Positions 43,929 to 52,853 of a stretch of 64,000 bases of DNA are shown here, one piece after another; within the stretch, counting starts at the first letter, position 1, and every line of letters begins with the position of its first letter. The notes beneath the pieces are model-generated. The model saw only the letters and a program-made list of their open reading frames with translations, did no database searches and was not told the DNA's origin. This DNA is from CBDCRK01 sp965220955. Its GTDB lineage: Bacteria; Desulfobacterota; Binatia; Bin18; CBDCRK01. The position numbers and the translations under genes were made by a program. The DNA lies in contig CBDCRK010000034.1 in the NCBI GenBank assembly GCA_965220955.1, positions 39,065-103,064 of the forward strand. Direction: 5' to 3'.

Positions 43929-45664
43929 AACTCCGCCAACTCCTCTTCCACCTGTTGTTGCTGGAAAATTTCGGCATAAAGACCATTGCGCGCAATTAAG
44001 GTCTGGTGATTGCCCATCTCTGCAATCCGCCCTTCGTCGAGCACCACAATCACATCCGCACCTCGTACAGCGGCAAGGCGGTGAGAGATCACTATGACTG
44101 TCTTTCCCCGCGTGGTCTCGCGCAAGCGCTGGAGAATTTCCTGTTCGGTCTGCGCGTCCACGCTGGATATGGCATCGTCCAGAACCAGGATTGGGGGATC
44201 AGAAATAAGGGCACGAGCCAGGGTGAGACGCTGCTTTTGCCCGCCGGAAAGGGTGATTCCGCGCTCACCCACAATGGTATCATAGCCCTGAGGAAAATCA
44301 GCAATGTCCTTGTCGACGCCCGCTACCTGGGCAGCCCAGTACACTCGCTCCTCATCCATCACTGGTAGGGCAAAAGCAATGTTCTCCTTGATTGTGGTAG
44401 AAAACAAAAACGGATCTTGGGGCACAAAGCCGATCCGCTGTCGCAAAGCCTGCAGGGAAAGGGTGCGAACATCTTGTCCATCAATAGTAATGGTACCTTC
44501 ACTGGGGTCATAGATCCGGGGCAACAGTTGGACCAGAGTACTTTTTCCCACCCCCATACGTCCCACAATGGCTACGGTGGCACCAGCAGGAATGGAGAGC
44601 TTTATATCGTCCAGGACCTGCCGGCCGTTATCCTTAGTCTGATAGGCAAATTCCACATGATCAAACCCAACCGCGCTGCCCATCTCTTGTATCTCACCAT
44701 TACCTAGCCCGTCGGTGATCTCTGGACTTGCCTGAAAAATTTCCTCCAGGCGCTCGAGTGCGGCGCGGCCTCGTTGAAAGAGGGAGATCAACCAGCCCAG
44801 AGCCATGGTTGGCCAGGCCAGCAGATGTAGATAGCCAATAAAGGCAACTAAGTCCCCCAGGCTTAAACGACCAGCAATAACCAGGCTGCCCCCGTACCAC
44901 AGCACCACCAGGATGCCCAAACTCGACACCGCCTTCATCACCGGCATAAGAAAGCCACGGGCACGCGCTAAGGCCAGGTTTTCGACCTTAAAGCGATCAT
45001 TTAGCTGGGCAAATTCTCTGGCCTGCCATTCCTCACGTACATAGGCCTTAATCACATGAATGCCGTTCATGCCTTCCTGTACCCGGCTAGAGAGGTCGGC
45101 CAGCCCCTCCTGTACGCGCATAGTTCTCTCCATTAACTGGGGACTCATCTTTCTCACCAGGAGAAAAATAAACGGGTAAGGAGCAAGCGCCGCCAGGGTC
45201 AGCCAGGGGTCTATAGCAATCATCACAGAGAGACCATACAGGAAATAGAGAGGCGTATTGAGAATGTTTAAGACTCCCAGGCCCAGAAGTAAGCGCACCG
45301 CGGTTACATCGTTGACCAGCCGCGACATCAGGTCCCCAGTGAAGCGATTCTGATAATAGCTCAGAGAGAGGGTTTGCAGGTGGGTAAAGAGATCGTTGCG
45401 CAGCTCATACTCAATGTCACGACCAAGGTTAAAGATAAGAAAGCGGGACAAAAGCCGCGTCACCCCTTGCACCAGAGCAACGCCAATAATGGCAAGAGAT
45501 AATAAGGAAAGGGCGGTAGAGGGAACCCCTTGCTCAATCCCCTCTACCGCCCGCTTGAGAAGGTAGGGGATAGACATGGCCAGGGTAGCCGTGATGACTA
45601 AACACAGAATACCCCCTAGATACCGATAGCGGTATCGATAGATGTAACCCCAAAGACGCTGCAT
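43925..45664 (-). CDS. ABC exporter half, MdlA-like, with degenerate ATPase site
   Basis: 579 residues: six membrane helices then an ATPase domain with Walker A GRMGVGKSTLVQ, signature LSGGQKQRLTLARAL and Walker B LVLDDAISSVD. The aspartate replacing the catalytic glutamate makes one of the two composite ATP sites slow, as in other heterodimeric exporters. It is the first gene of the pair. It lies 100 bases after the O-antigen ligase, so it could be part of the surface-glycan operon, but the family is not restricted to glycans. Confidence 0.9.
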   Translation of the reverse strand: MQRLWGYIYRYRYRYLGGILCLVITATLAMSIPYLLKRAVEGIEQGVPSTALSLLSLAIIGVALVQGVTRLLSRFLIFNLGRDIEYELRNDLFTHLQTLSLSYYQNRFTGDLMSRLVNDVTAVRLLLGLGVLNILNTPLYFLYGLSVMIAIDPWLTLAALAPYPFIFLLVRKMSPQLMERTMRVQEGLADLSSRVQEGMNGIHVIKAYVREEWQAREFAQLNDRFKVENLALARARGFLMPVMKAVSSLGILVVLWYGGSLVIAGRLSLGDLVAFIGYLHLLAWPTMALGWLISLFQRGRAALERLEEIFQASPEITDGLGNGEIQEMGSAVGFDHVEFAYQTKDNGRQVLDDIKLSIPAGATVAIVGRMGVGKSTLVQLLPRIYDPSEGTITIDGQDVRTLSLQALRQRIGFVPQDPFLFSTTIKENIAFALPVMDEERVYWAAQVAGVDKDIADFPQGYDTIVGERGITLSGGQKQRLTLARALISDPPILVLDDAISSVDAQTEQEILQRLRETTRGKTVIVISHRLAAVRGADVIVVLDEGRIAEMGNHQTLIARNGLYAEIFQQQQVEEELAEL

Positions 45665-45764
45665 GGACTCTATTTACCATACCGGTCCCTACCCCCCTGC
45701 CGCAAGGGGAGTTAAGAGTTCAAAGTGAAGAGTGGAAAGTTGAGAGTTGCATACTCTTCATTCT

Positions 45765-46991
45765 TTACTCTCTTGCCCACTCTCCCGCGCGTGCGCAGGC
45801 ATGCGCAATCACCCCAACGGTAGCCCACAGCATAATGGCAACTTCGGCGTCGCCAAAGTTGTATTGGGTTAGGCCGCCAAGGAGAAAGCCAACCACAGCC
45901 AGCACAGCACCAAGCACAATGCTTCGCAGGGGCTCTGCCGTTGCCGGCAAGAAACGGTATATCTGCCACCCTTTTCTCAGGATTACCCAGAAAAGATAGA
46001 CAAAAGCCCCCAATCCCAGCAGCCCTCCCGCTACTGCGATCTGCAAAAAATTATTATGGGCGTGGGCAGTGGTGTCAGCCTGGGGGTAGCGCTCATAGTA
46101 AGAATCACGAAATTTTTTATAGTTGCCGTAACCCCAGCCCAACAGAGGGCGCTCTCTGATCATGTCTAGGTTAGCCTGCCAGATACGGCTGCGACCGAGG
46201 TTCTCTCTAAGGTCAAGGATAGAAACCGCCCGCTCACGCACCCCCGACCCTGCACCAACAAGGAAGAGACCTAGCACAATGCTACCTATGGCTACTCCCA
46301 GAAGCGTCTTCCTTCCCCTGATTACCCCCAGCAGGAGAAGTACCGCTAGATAAGCGATCCACACCCCTCGGGTTAGGGAAAACAGCATAGCAAACACCAT
46401 CAGTCCCCACCCACCCAGCAGCGCCAGCCGCTTCTTCCACTGTAGACCTGGTGCTGAACATAGAGCACTAACAAACGTCAGCGGAAAGAGAAGATTATGG
46501 GCATAGGTGATACCTGAAGGATGAAGCCCTTTGGTGCGAAATCCTTCCTGCCGGCCAAACCAAAAAGGGTCGAGGTTAGACTCCTTACCCACAAGCTGCC
46601 TAGCCAGATCGAGGCCGGTAAAGTGCTGCACAATCCCGTAGGCGGCCACCAGCGCGCCCACCAGCACAACCAGGGATACTAGCCGCTCGACCTCCTGCGG
46701 TTTCTCCACTAAGTGATAGGTTACCCCAAAAGCTCCCAACAGCCACAGCTTGCGATACCCAGAAAGAGAATTAAGGATGTCAGGGCTGAAGAGCGTAGAG
46801 AGAAGGAGGGCACCCAAGAATAGCAAGAGCGGGCCGTTGAAGGGAGTACAAGGTAAACCCCGCTTCTGCCAACATGAGTAGACAAAAAAAGCCAGCAGCA
46901 GGCCAAGCGCGGTCTGCTGTATGGCAATCGACAGACACAGAGAAACAGCAAAGAGCGCCAGCAACGCCCTTCTTAATGAGCTTTCAGCCAT
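45765..46991 (-). CDS. O-antigen ligase family protein
   Basis: 408 residues with about 10-11 membrane segments and the Wzy_C/WaaL core: RIWQANLDMIRERPLLGWGYGNY followed by a periplasmic loop ending AHAHNNFLQIAVAGG. Members either join O-antigen to lipid A-core or polymerise it; the histidine in AHNNFLQ is the conserved active residue. The ATG lies in a GCTGA repeat (ATGGCTGAAAGCT). Next to an initiating phosphoglycosyltransferase and three GT2 genes, so a surface-glycan role is well supported. Confidence 0.85.
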   Translation of the reverse strand: MAESSLRRALLALFAVSLCLSIAIQQTALGLLLAFFVYSCWQKRGLPCTPFNGPLLLFLGALLLSTLFSPDILNSLSGYRKLWLLGAFGVTYHLVEKPQEVERLVSLVVLVGALVAAYGIVQHFTGLDLARQLVGKESNLDPFWFGRQEGFRTKGLHPSGITYAHNLLFPLTFVSALCSAPGLQWKKRLALLGGWGLMVFAMLFSLTRGVWIAYLAVLLLLGVIRGRKTLLGVAIGSIVLGLFLVGAGSGVRERAVSILDLRENLGRSRIWQANLDMIRERPLLGWGYGNYKKFRDSYYERYPQADTTAHAHNNFLQIAVAGGLLGLGAFVYLFWVILRKGWQIYRFLPATAEPLRSIVLGAVLAVVGFLLGGLTQYNFGDAEVAIMLWATVGVIAHACARAGEWARE

Positions 46992-47012
46992 CGAACTCCA
47001 TGCCTCCAGGGT

Positions 47013-47128
47013 AGGGGCGAATCTGGTAGGCCCCCTCCTGTCTGCACTCCCTCACCGGGCGATCACTAGGATCGCCCCTACAGATCTGCACTCCCTCACT
47101 GGGCGATCACTAGGATCGCCCCTACAGA
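47013..47128. repeat. GTAGGGG repeat plus a 44-base tandem duplication
   Basis: A GTAGGGGCGAATCTGGTAGG unit is followed by two identical-but-one 44-base units (47041-47084 and 47085-47128), each ending in the palindrome GGCGATCACTAGGATCGCC then CCTACAGA. The TAG stop of the phosphoglycosyltransferase (minus strand, 47122-47124) lies inside the second unit. Confidence 0.85.
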
Positions 47129-48756
47129 GGCGGCGCACTCTCTAGCTCCGTGACTACACTCCCCGCCTGAGTGAGCATGACTTTGACCGTCTCAGCCAGG
47201 ATTCTCAGGTCTAACCAGAGAGAGTAGTTGTAGATGTAAGCAAGATCATACTTCAGCTTGTACTCGGGTGTGGTGTGGTATTCTCCGTTCACCTGTGCCA
47301 GGCCCGTCAGCCCCGGTTTAATTTGCAGTCGTTCGGCATAGCCGGGAACTTGACATATAAACTCCTTGGCAAACTCCGGTCGCTCGGGGCGCGGACCCAC
47401 AAGGCTCATGGTACCATTGAGCACATTGAAGAGTTGCGGAATCTCATCAATGCGGCTAGCCCGGAGAAACCGTCCCACCCAAGTAATCCGCTCATCTCCA
47501 CAACTGGCCAGCACCGGTCCGGTTTTTTCCTCAGCATCGTCCACCATTGTGCGCAGCTTATATATGACAAACTCCCTCCCTCCCTTTCCTACCCGCCGCT
47601 GCTGATACAAGACGGGCCCGGACGATGTGAGTTTTACTGCCGTTGCTGCTAGCAGCAGGACAGGCAGGCCAATGACCAGCAGTAGCCCAGCAATACCCAC
47701 ATCCAGCACCTTTTTAATGAAGAAGGCCATATCCTCCCCAGGATCCTTGAGCAACTCCAACAGAGGTACATCATGCAGTCGCAGAGAAGAGACCCGCCCT
47801 ACCAGAATGTCATACACCGAGGGGACAACAAGCATCCGTGGACGAGCTGCCTTCCTGGATTTGGACTCGGGATAGACCCTTCGACTGGGCTCAGGACAGG
47901 CTCTTGCGGAGACAGAACCATCAGAGGAAGAAACAGAGAGATCAGACAGAGATAGAGACCCCTCCCCTTCTTCTCTCCCTGTCTCCAATCCCTGTCTCCA
48001 ATCCCTGTCTCCATCTCTATCCCTGTCCCGTTCTTGGTCTTCTAGCCGGCTGACAGACAGGTGAAGCAGGCGATCCACAAAGGAGTCCTTCCAGGTTGTC
48101 GGAGAAAGCAAAATCACATCATCCACTTGAATTTCCTGAACAATTCTAGGCAGATCATCCGCGCTTCCCAACCAGGGTACCAGCATTTCTTCCTGAGCAT
48201 CAACATGACCGTTCAAACTCACCAGACCAGCAATTCTAAGCTCAGGAAGATGGAGTAGATCAGGCAGGCCGGCAAGAAACACCCTGACATCCTCTACCGT
48301 ACCTACCAAAAGAACCCGCGACGGTTGCACCCGCTCCAGACAACGGACCATCCACAGACGCAAACCCACCACACCCGCGGTATTGAAGAGCCAAAAGAGC
48401 ACCAGTACTGAGCGAGGAAAAAACAGGTCGCCACGAAAGAAGTACCAGGCAGTGGTAGCGAGTAACTGAACCCCAAGGGCTGTAGCTATATTAGTGACCA
48501 AGCGGCTGCGACGCTTGAGTGTTTGCAGATCATAAAACCCAAAGAAATAGAGCAGAACAACCTGAGTGGTAAGAAGAAAGACAAGGGGATGGTTCACTTC
48601 ACTCAGGCGGGTAGAAGGTAGCAGATAAGCGGTGAAGGGAAGAGGCCAGTAAATCCTTAGAGAAAAAGCCCCAGCATAAGCCCCCAGGACACACAGTAAA
48701 TCGGCCAAAACCAGGAAGAGAAGAGAGGCCTGATAGCTGAAAGTATGTCGCCTCAT
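47122..48756 (-). CDS. Undecaprenyl-phosphate sugar phosphotransferase (polyprenyl glycosylphosphotransferase)
   Basis: 544 residues. Four to five N-terminal membrane helices, a CoA-binding-like cytosolic domain, and a C-terminal bacterial sugar transferase domain (RRVGKGGREFVIYKLRTMV near residue 395, DEIPQLFNVLNGTMSLVGPRPERPEF near 445). It starts lipid-linked glycan synthesis by moving a sugar phosphate to undecaprenyl phosphate, like WcaJ/WbaP. Residues 228-310 are an unusual low-complexity insert (RDRDRDGDRD, SLSLSDLSVSSSDGS, ARACPEPSRRV) made of a 13-base tandem repeat and a palindromic repeat. The frame stays open through it. Confidence 0.88.
   Translation of the reverse strand: MRRHTFSYQASLLFLVLADLLCVLGAYAGAFSLRIYWPLPFTAYLLPSTRLSEVNHPLVFLLTTQVVLLYFFGFYDLQTLKRRSRLVTNIATALGVQLLATTAWYFFRGDLFFPRSVLVLFWLFNTAGVVGLRLWMVRCLERVQPSRVLLVGTVEDVRVFLAGLPDLLHLPELRIAGLVSLNGHVDAQEEMLVPWLGSADDLPRIVQEIQVDDVILLSPTTWKDSFVDRLLHLSVSRLEDQERDRDRDGDRDWRQGLETGREEGEGSLSLSDLSVSSSDGSVSARACPEPSRRVYPESKSRKAARPRMLVVPSVYDILVGRVSSLRLHDVPLLELLKDPGEDMAFFIKKVLDVGIAGLLLVIGLPVLLLAATAVKLTSSGPVLYQQRRVGKGGREFVIYKLRTMVDDAEEKTGPVLASCGDERITWVGRFLRASRIDEIPQLFNVLNGTMSLVGPRPERPEFAKEFICQVPGYAERLQIKPGLTGLAQVNGEYHTTPEYKLKYDLAYIYNYSLWLDLRILAETVKVMLTQAGSVVTELESAPPL
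47876..48015. repeat. Palindromic repeat and 13-base tandem repeat inside the phosphoglycosyltransferase gene
   Basis: 47876-47904 is CCCTTCGACTGGGCTCAGG followed by ACAGGCTCT, which shares the GTCGAAGG and CCTGTCC ends of the copy in holA. 47977-48015 holds three copies of CCCTGTCTCCAAT. Both are translated as part of the insert. Confidence 0.75.
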
Positions 48757-48773
48757 ATCCTCCCCTCTAATTC

Positions 48774-48850
48774 CATGGGCTCATGGGTTCATTGTTCCAT
48801 TGGTTCATTGGTTTAATCATAAAATGATACAAAAATTCAATGAGCCCATG
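48774..48850. repeat. Perfect 11-base inverted repeat flanking the glycosyltransferase 3' end
   Basis: CATGGGCTCAT at 48774-48784 and ATGAGCCCATG at 48840-48850, separated by 55 bases that include several GGTTCATTG units. The right arm encodes the last codons of the first GT2 gene. Confidence 0.5.
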
Positions 48851-49670
48851 ACTGAACCTTTTGGGGCAGACGCGCATAAATTTTGCGGCGAGAGAAGAGG
48901 TAGCCATGCTTGCAAAAATAATAGACGACTCCCCATAAATGCCGCCATCCTAAAGAAGAGAAAAGGGAACGAGCCACTCGTTGTTCATAATGGACAACAA
49001 CAGCCTCTGGATTATACACTACCCGCCACCCAGCCTTGTGCATCCGCAGGCACAGATCAATATCCTCAGGACCATAAAAAATCCACTCGTCAAGAAGCCC
49101 CACCTCTACCAGGGCCTCCCGGCGGATTACCTGACAAGCGCCGATCACATAATCGACCTCACGCCCAGAGTTGTGATCCCAGTCCGCCATCTCCACCTCA
49201 GGGGAAACCCGTTGGGTCCACGCGGGGAAAAATCGTCTTGTCAATTTGTCCCCCAGTGTAGGAAAGAGGCGGCAGGAGAGCTGGAGCTGGCCTCCAGGGT
49301 CGACCAGTTTAGGTCCACACAGACCCACCTCAGGGTGTTTATCCAGATAGGCAACAAGACGATCAAAGGCTCCGGGCTCAACCACCGTGTCGCTATCAAG
49401 CAAAATAATATATTCCCCTCGCGCCACTCTGATACCCTGATTACGGGCAGGCGCTACCCCGCGGTTTCTCCGGTTGGTTATTAGCCGCATCAAAGGAAAT
49501 TCCTCCCGCAGGCTGGCTGGCGTTAGGTCTCGCGATCCGTTATCCACCACAATGATCTCATAGGGGTAGAAAATAAGGCTCCGGGAAAGGGAGAATAGGC
49601 ATGTTCTCAACAGACCTACAGAGTTCCAGGTCAAGACCACGATTGAGGCTTTGAGGTTTTCTTCTCCCAT
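48837..49670 (-). CDS. Family 2 glycosyltransferase
   Basis: About 277 residues from MGEENLKASIVVLTWN; the frame to 49739 would overlap the upstream gene more. GT-A fold: VVLTWNSVGLLRTC, VVDNGSRD, then NRGVAPARNQGI and LLDSDTVVEPGAF (the DxD metal site). GPEDIDLCLRMHKAGWRVVYNP in the C-terminal half is typical of rhamnosyltransferase-like GT2 enzymes. It adds a sugar to the growing glycan on the cytoplasmic face. Its start lies inside the 3' end of the next gene, so the two are translationally coupled. Confidence 0.85.
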   Translation of the reverse strand: MGEENLKASIVVLTWNSVGLLRTCLFSLSRSLIFYPYEIIVVDNGSRDLTPASLREEFPLMRLITNRRNRGVAPARNQGIRVARGEYIILLDSDTVVEPGAFDRLVAYLDKHPEVGLCGPKLVDPGGQLQLSCRLFPTLGDKLTRRFFPAWTQRVSPEVEMADWDHNSGREVDYVIGACQVIRREALVEVGLLDEWIFYGPEDIDLCLRMHKAGWRVVYNPEAVVVHYEQRVARSLFSSLGWRHLWGVVYYFCKHGYLFSRRKIYARLPQKVQSWAH

Positions 49671-50611
49671 TGCTTGCTTGATACCACCACCTGCCATAAG
49701 TTTTGTTCTTTCTCCGCCCGCAGAGCCCATTTCGCACATACCCGCGCTAGAGTGCGGATGCTAAGGAGAAGGAGAACCAAAGGGATCTCTTTCAGACCTA
49801 TGCCGCGCACAAACTCCCGCCAGGGGTATTCTACTGCCGGCCCCCGAGCCAAAAGCTCGGGGTAGAAGCGTTTGATCTGGAGTTTTCCTGCCTCGGTACG
49901 CACCCGCTCCGCCAGGCAGTCACGTAGGGTTGCCGGGGGAAGGAAAAAAACTTGTGCCCGAGGATCTTGCGTAATCCAGTTCTTTCCCAGGGCTAAGGTT
50001 AGCCAGGCATCGTCAAAAAGGAGACCTTCGGGCATGTCTCCCACAAGAGCATTTCGCCGTATCATATAAAGCGCGCCAGAGACGTTATGCAAATAAAAGC
50101 GATAGGGCAAAGCAGCCGCCCGACATAGCCAACCGTCTTCCCTGGTGAGAAAGGGAATCTGCCTGCCCGTCACTAGATGGAGATGAGGGTTAGCCTGCAA
50201 GGTAGAGTAAAGGTAGCCTATTGCTTCCTCCCGCACCCACACATCCGCATCACAAAAGAGGATCATTTCACCGCTAACCCAGTGGCGGATAGCATTCCAG
50301 GCCACAGGCTTCCCCACACGCTCACTACGGAGTACGGTAAAGGAAAGGGGGCCTTTATCCGGCTGTGGCCCATTGGCTCCGACATTGTATTCCCGCAGGG
50401 GAATCCGGTGATGGCCACATATTTGCCGGATCGTCTGAAGAGGGCCACATCCTTCTCCCTTCTTCAGGCCATTAATACAGACAACAAATTCAATAGGGAG
50501 GTCAGGAGGAAGACCAGGGTGGCGACAAGCAGAGAGAAGGCTTTTTAATGTAACATGAAGGCTAGGCTCATTCGCCCGGCAAGGAATGCCAACGGCCAGA
50601 AGATTCCTCAT
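49631..50611 (-). CDS. Family 2 glycosyltransferase with C-terminal membrane segment
   Basis: About 326 residues from MRNLLAVGIPCRANEP, which has a GAGGAC ribosome-binding site; the longer frame to 50692 overlaps the upstream gene. GT-A fold with GKPVAWNAIRHWVSGEMILFCDADVWV carrying the metal site DAD, and FDDAWLTLALG as the acceptor-side acidic motif. A hydrophobic segment follows (EIPLVLLLLSIRTLARVC), so the protein may be membrane-associated. The start lies 15 bases after the stop of the third GT gene. Confidence 0.8.
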   Translation of the reverse strand: MRNLLAVGIPCRANEPSLHVTLKSLLSACRHPGLPPDLPIEFVVCINGLKKGEGCGPLQTIRQICGHHRIPLREYNVGANGPQPDKGPLSFTVLRSERVGKPVAWNAIRHWVSGEMILFCDADVWVREEAIGYLYSTLQANPHLHLVTGRQIPFLTREDGWLCRAAALPYRFYLHNVSGALYMIRRNALVGDMPEGLLFDDAWLTLALGKNWITQDPRAQVFFLPPATLRDCLAERVRTEAGKLQIKRFYPELLARGPAVEYPWREFVRGIGLKEIPLVLLLLSIRTLARVCAKWALRAEKEQNLWQVVVSSKQWEKKTSKPQSWS

Positions 50612-50625
50612 GCCCAGTCCTCGCT

Positions 50626-51555
50626 TCAGGCAGATTCTGTTCCTATACACACCCTGACCATCCGCCAGTAGCGGGCCGCCTCCATCCGCCATCTTCCTCG
50701 GTTATGCTTATGACCACGTAGGTAAAAAAAGATCATTTTGACCAGAAACGTCCCCCCGGCCAGCATCCGGAAGAGAAGCCAAGAGAGGTATCCGCAGTGT
50801 TTGCGGAGAAAAGTCAGTTCTGCCCGGACAACCTCAGCCTCCCTCCCTTCCGCCCACTTCTTCTCCCCACTGTGATTCCCATAATGGATAATGGCCGCTA
50901 CGGGATAATAGACAACACGGTATCCCTGCTGTTGGACCCGATAGCAGAGGTCCATATCCTCACTGTACATAAAGTAGTCCTCGTCAAATCCTCCCACCTC
51001 TTCCAGCACATGGCAACGGAAAAGCAAAAAGGCGCCAAAGATCCAGTCCACCTCTCGGGTCTCTCCATGATCCCAAAACCGGTAAAGGTATCTCCCCGCC
51101 AGAGATCGTGGTACTAGCGGCAGGCGCAGCAGGTTGTCAAGCATCAGGGTGGTAAGAGAAAGGAAATTCCAGCATGACACCTGTAGAGAGCCATCGGGAT
51201 TAAGAAGTTTAACTCCTATGACTCCAACCTCAGGCTGGCGACCAAGATAACTCAGAGCCTGCTCAACCGTTCCCTCTAAAACAAGCGAATCCGGGTTAAG
51301 AAAAAGCACATATTCTCCCCGCGCGTGTCTCCACCCCAGGTTGGCGGCGCGGGAAAAACCCAGGTTGGCACCAGTGGGGACAAGCGTTACCTGTGGAAAG
51401 CAGCTCTGTACTAGCTCAGGGCTACCATCTTCTGAGCCGTTATCTACAACCAGGACCTCTGTCTCCCCCACCAAACCACGGGCATAAAGACTCTCCAGGC
51501 AGCCCAGGAGGTAAGAACCGCCGTTCCAGTTAACAATGATAATAGAGAGATCCAA
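50626..51555 (-). CDS. Family 2 glycosyltransferase, rhamnosyltransferase-like
   Basis: 309 residues. IIIVNWNGGSYLLGCLESL, VVDNGSEDGSPE, NLGFSRAANLGWRHARGEY and FLNPDSLV make a classic GT2 N-terminal half, and MYSEDMDLCYRVQQQGYRVVYYP follows. The closest family by eye is rhamnosyltransferase-like enzymes such as RfbF/WbbL. It is the first of three GT2 genes in a compact group and lies 12 bases after the YLDPG gene. Confidence 0.87.
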   Translation of the reverse strand: MDLSIIIVNWNGGSYLLGCLESLYARGLVGETEVLVVDNGSEDGSPELVQSCFPQVTLVPTGANLGFSRAANLGWRHARGEYVLFLNPDSLVLEGTVEQALSYLGRQPEVGVIGVKLLNPDGSLQVSCWNFLSLTTLMLDNLLRLPLVPRSLAGRYLYRFWDHGETREVDWIFGAFLLFRCHVLEEVGGFDEDYFMYSEDMDLCYRVQQQGYRVVYYPVAAIIHYGNHSGEKKWAEGREAEVVRAELTFLRKHCGYLSWLLFRMLAGGTFLVKMIFFYLRGHKHNRGRWRMEAARYWRMVRVCIGTESA

Positions 51556-51566
51556 GAGCGATCAAA

Positions 51567-51830
51567 TTAACTTCCAGCTTCCCTGGCATCACCCGCCGCA
51601 CCGTCCGGGTCCGAGGGCTCCGATTGATCAGACGTCTTTGGGTGACGAACAAAGAAAAGCTTGATCTTGTGCCAATAAAGCTTGGCCAACACCACAATAC
51701 CCCCCACACCACCCAGTATGATCTGCAAGAGCATACTGCCGGCACCGGGATCAAGGTAGGCATAGGCATGAGCCGGTAAAACACATAACATCGTTACGGC
51801 TAAAATAGCTGTAGAGTATTTTCTTCGCAT
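51567..51830 (-). CDS. Small membrane protein with YLDPG motif
   Basis: 87 residues. A signal peptide (AILAVTMLCVLPAHAYA) is followed at once by YLDPGAGSMLLQIILGG, a second hydrophobic helix (VGGIVVLAKLYW) and a polar tail. Small proteins with YLDPG-GSM-LQ after a signal peptide recur beside polysaccharide and sulfatase-like genes in other bacteria, but no function is known. The start lies inside the 3' end of the sulfatase-tail remnant. Frame chosen over the overlapping one (51530-51784) because only this one carries a signal peptide and conserved motif. Confidence 0.75.
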   Translation of the reverse strand: MRRKYSTAILAVTMLCVLPAHAYAYLDPGAGSMLLQIILGGVGGIVVLAKLYWHKIKLFFVRHPKTSDQSEPSDPDGAAGDAREAGS

Positions 51831-52204
51831 CCTAACAGGCCTCCAACTAAGGTGTAATCGAATCCTGCTCCATGTAAAGCCGTATTTTTATAGGCCTTAA
51901 CTACATCTGGCCGAGCTACATGAGTTTCTCCTGAGTAAAAAAATTTCCCATCTACAAAAACCCAAATAGCCTCTACCAGCTGAGAGTTCTTCACATCAGC
52001 AGCCCAACCGTGAAACTGTACGAATCCGTCTTTAACCACCGCACCACCCAAATTCTTACCTGGCTGGAAGGCGGTCTCAGGCACAAGGGCTGAAAACTTC
52101 GCAACGCTTCTACCCTCCTCAAAGGTTCGTGTCACTGCATGGATTGTGCCGTTGACGCCAATCCTGTCGAAAACCAGGGGGCGTAGGAGCCACTCAGGCT
52201 TCAT
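51800..52204 (-). pseudogene. Truncated copy of the sulfatase C-terminal region
   Basis: From residue 15, the 134-residue product repeats the C-terminal end of the 885-residue enzyme at 53343-56000: GVNGTIHAVTRTFEEG, FSALVPETAF, then GGAVVKDGFVQFHGWAADV and VARPDVVKAYKNTALHGAGFD. Compared with the full copy, about 60 residues are missing in the middle (join near 52050), and both ends are cut. The catalytic domain is absent. There is no ribosome-binding site, so it is probably not expressed. Confidence 0.8.
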
Positions 52205-52229
52205 ATTCGAATCTGACCCCGCTTTTCCC

Positions 52230-52490
52230 TTACAGCAGCTTCACCAGAGCTACGATAATACTGACAGCCACAACTAACATGGAGCCTAGACGGAACGTGA
52301 GTTTGTATTCAAGTTCACTAAGCCGATTGCTGATCCTCTCCTCCAATTCCTTCAGATCCCGCTTGGTGGCAAGCCGTTCCTCCACAAGCTCGGCTATTGC
52401 TTCGGCCTGGACTTCCGCTTGCTCCTCGGGAACACCTGCTTGTTTGAGTTTCTTGGCATACGCCAAGGTGTCAAAAGCAATTGCAGACAT
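52230..52490 (-). CDS. DUF1640-like coiled-coil membrane protein
   Basis: 86 residues. IAFDTLAYAKKLKQAGVPEEQAEVQAEAIAEL, then a heptad region LATKRDLKELEERISNRLSELEYKL, then a C-terminal membrane helix (LGSMLVVAVSIIVALVKLL). This is the layout of DUF1640/CCDC90-type proteins, whose bacterial role is unknown; they are often near mobile elements. GAGATTTCGGC upstream is a weak ribosome-binding site. It lies between two copies of a GAATCTGACC sequence (52209 and 52602). Confidence 0.75.
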   Translation of the reverse strand: MSAIAFDTLAYAKKLKQAGVPEEQAEVQAEAIAELVEERLATKRDLKELEERISNRLSELEYKLTFRLGSMLVVAVSIIVALVKLL

Positions 52491-52580
52491 GCCGAAATCT
52501 CCCTGGATCCACTATTATATTTTCTTCTGGGCGTGCCTATCTTCCATAGGAAGGGGTGGGACAGGAATCCACCCTACTTC

Positions 52581-52618
52581 TCTGAGAATTATCAAGGTTT
52601 GAGAATCTGACCTCAAGC
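52581..52618. mobile_element. Possible end of a REP-associated (Y1 transposase) element
   Basis: TCTGAGAATTATCAAGG then TTTGAGAATCTGACCTCAAGC resembles, from memory, the ends that flank Y1-type (RAYT) transposase genes (GAGAATTGTCAA...CTGACCCC). A second GAATCTGACCCC occurs at 52209-52220. No transposase is present between them. Confidence 0.3.
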
Positions 52619-52844
52619 ATACCACACAACGTTCTGGTCGTGCCTTGTTGGGTATCCTGAGTAGGAGACAGAGTCAAGGGTAGAGATTCGACCCAATACC
52701 CATTTGACCTCGCGGCTGGTAAACTCCCGGATCACGGTGGAAGTAGCCTGAGTTGAGTAGCAAGTGTCAGGCTTCACTGAGGTGTCGTTGGAGGCGTTTG
52801 GTGTGACAAGGCCAGGTGCGCCGTCGAAGCTGAGGTTGGGCTAA
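52613..52844 (-). pseudogene. Unrecognised gene fragment
   Basis: An open stretch of about 77 codons with no start, ending SREVKWVLGRISTLDSV and QNVVWYA. It is rich in S, T and V, like a secreted protein's C-terminus, and its stop codon lies in the possible mobile-element end. It begins after a TAG. No family was recognised. The remaining 52491-52580 bases hold nothing seen. Confidence 0.3.
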
Positions 52845-52853
52845 TATCAAATA

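Noticed and set aside
47041..47128. Tandem 44-base repeat as a mini CRISPR
   Set aside because: Only two adjacent units with no variable spacer and no cas genes.
47977..48015. 13-base tandem repeat as a CRISPR or phase-variation tract
   Set aside because: Three units of 13 inside an open frame; could slip, but there is no spacer structure and no evidence of variation.
51530..51784. 84-codon minus-strand ORF overlapping the YLDPG gene
   Set aside because: Other frame of the YLDPG gene; lacks a signal peptide and conserved motif.
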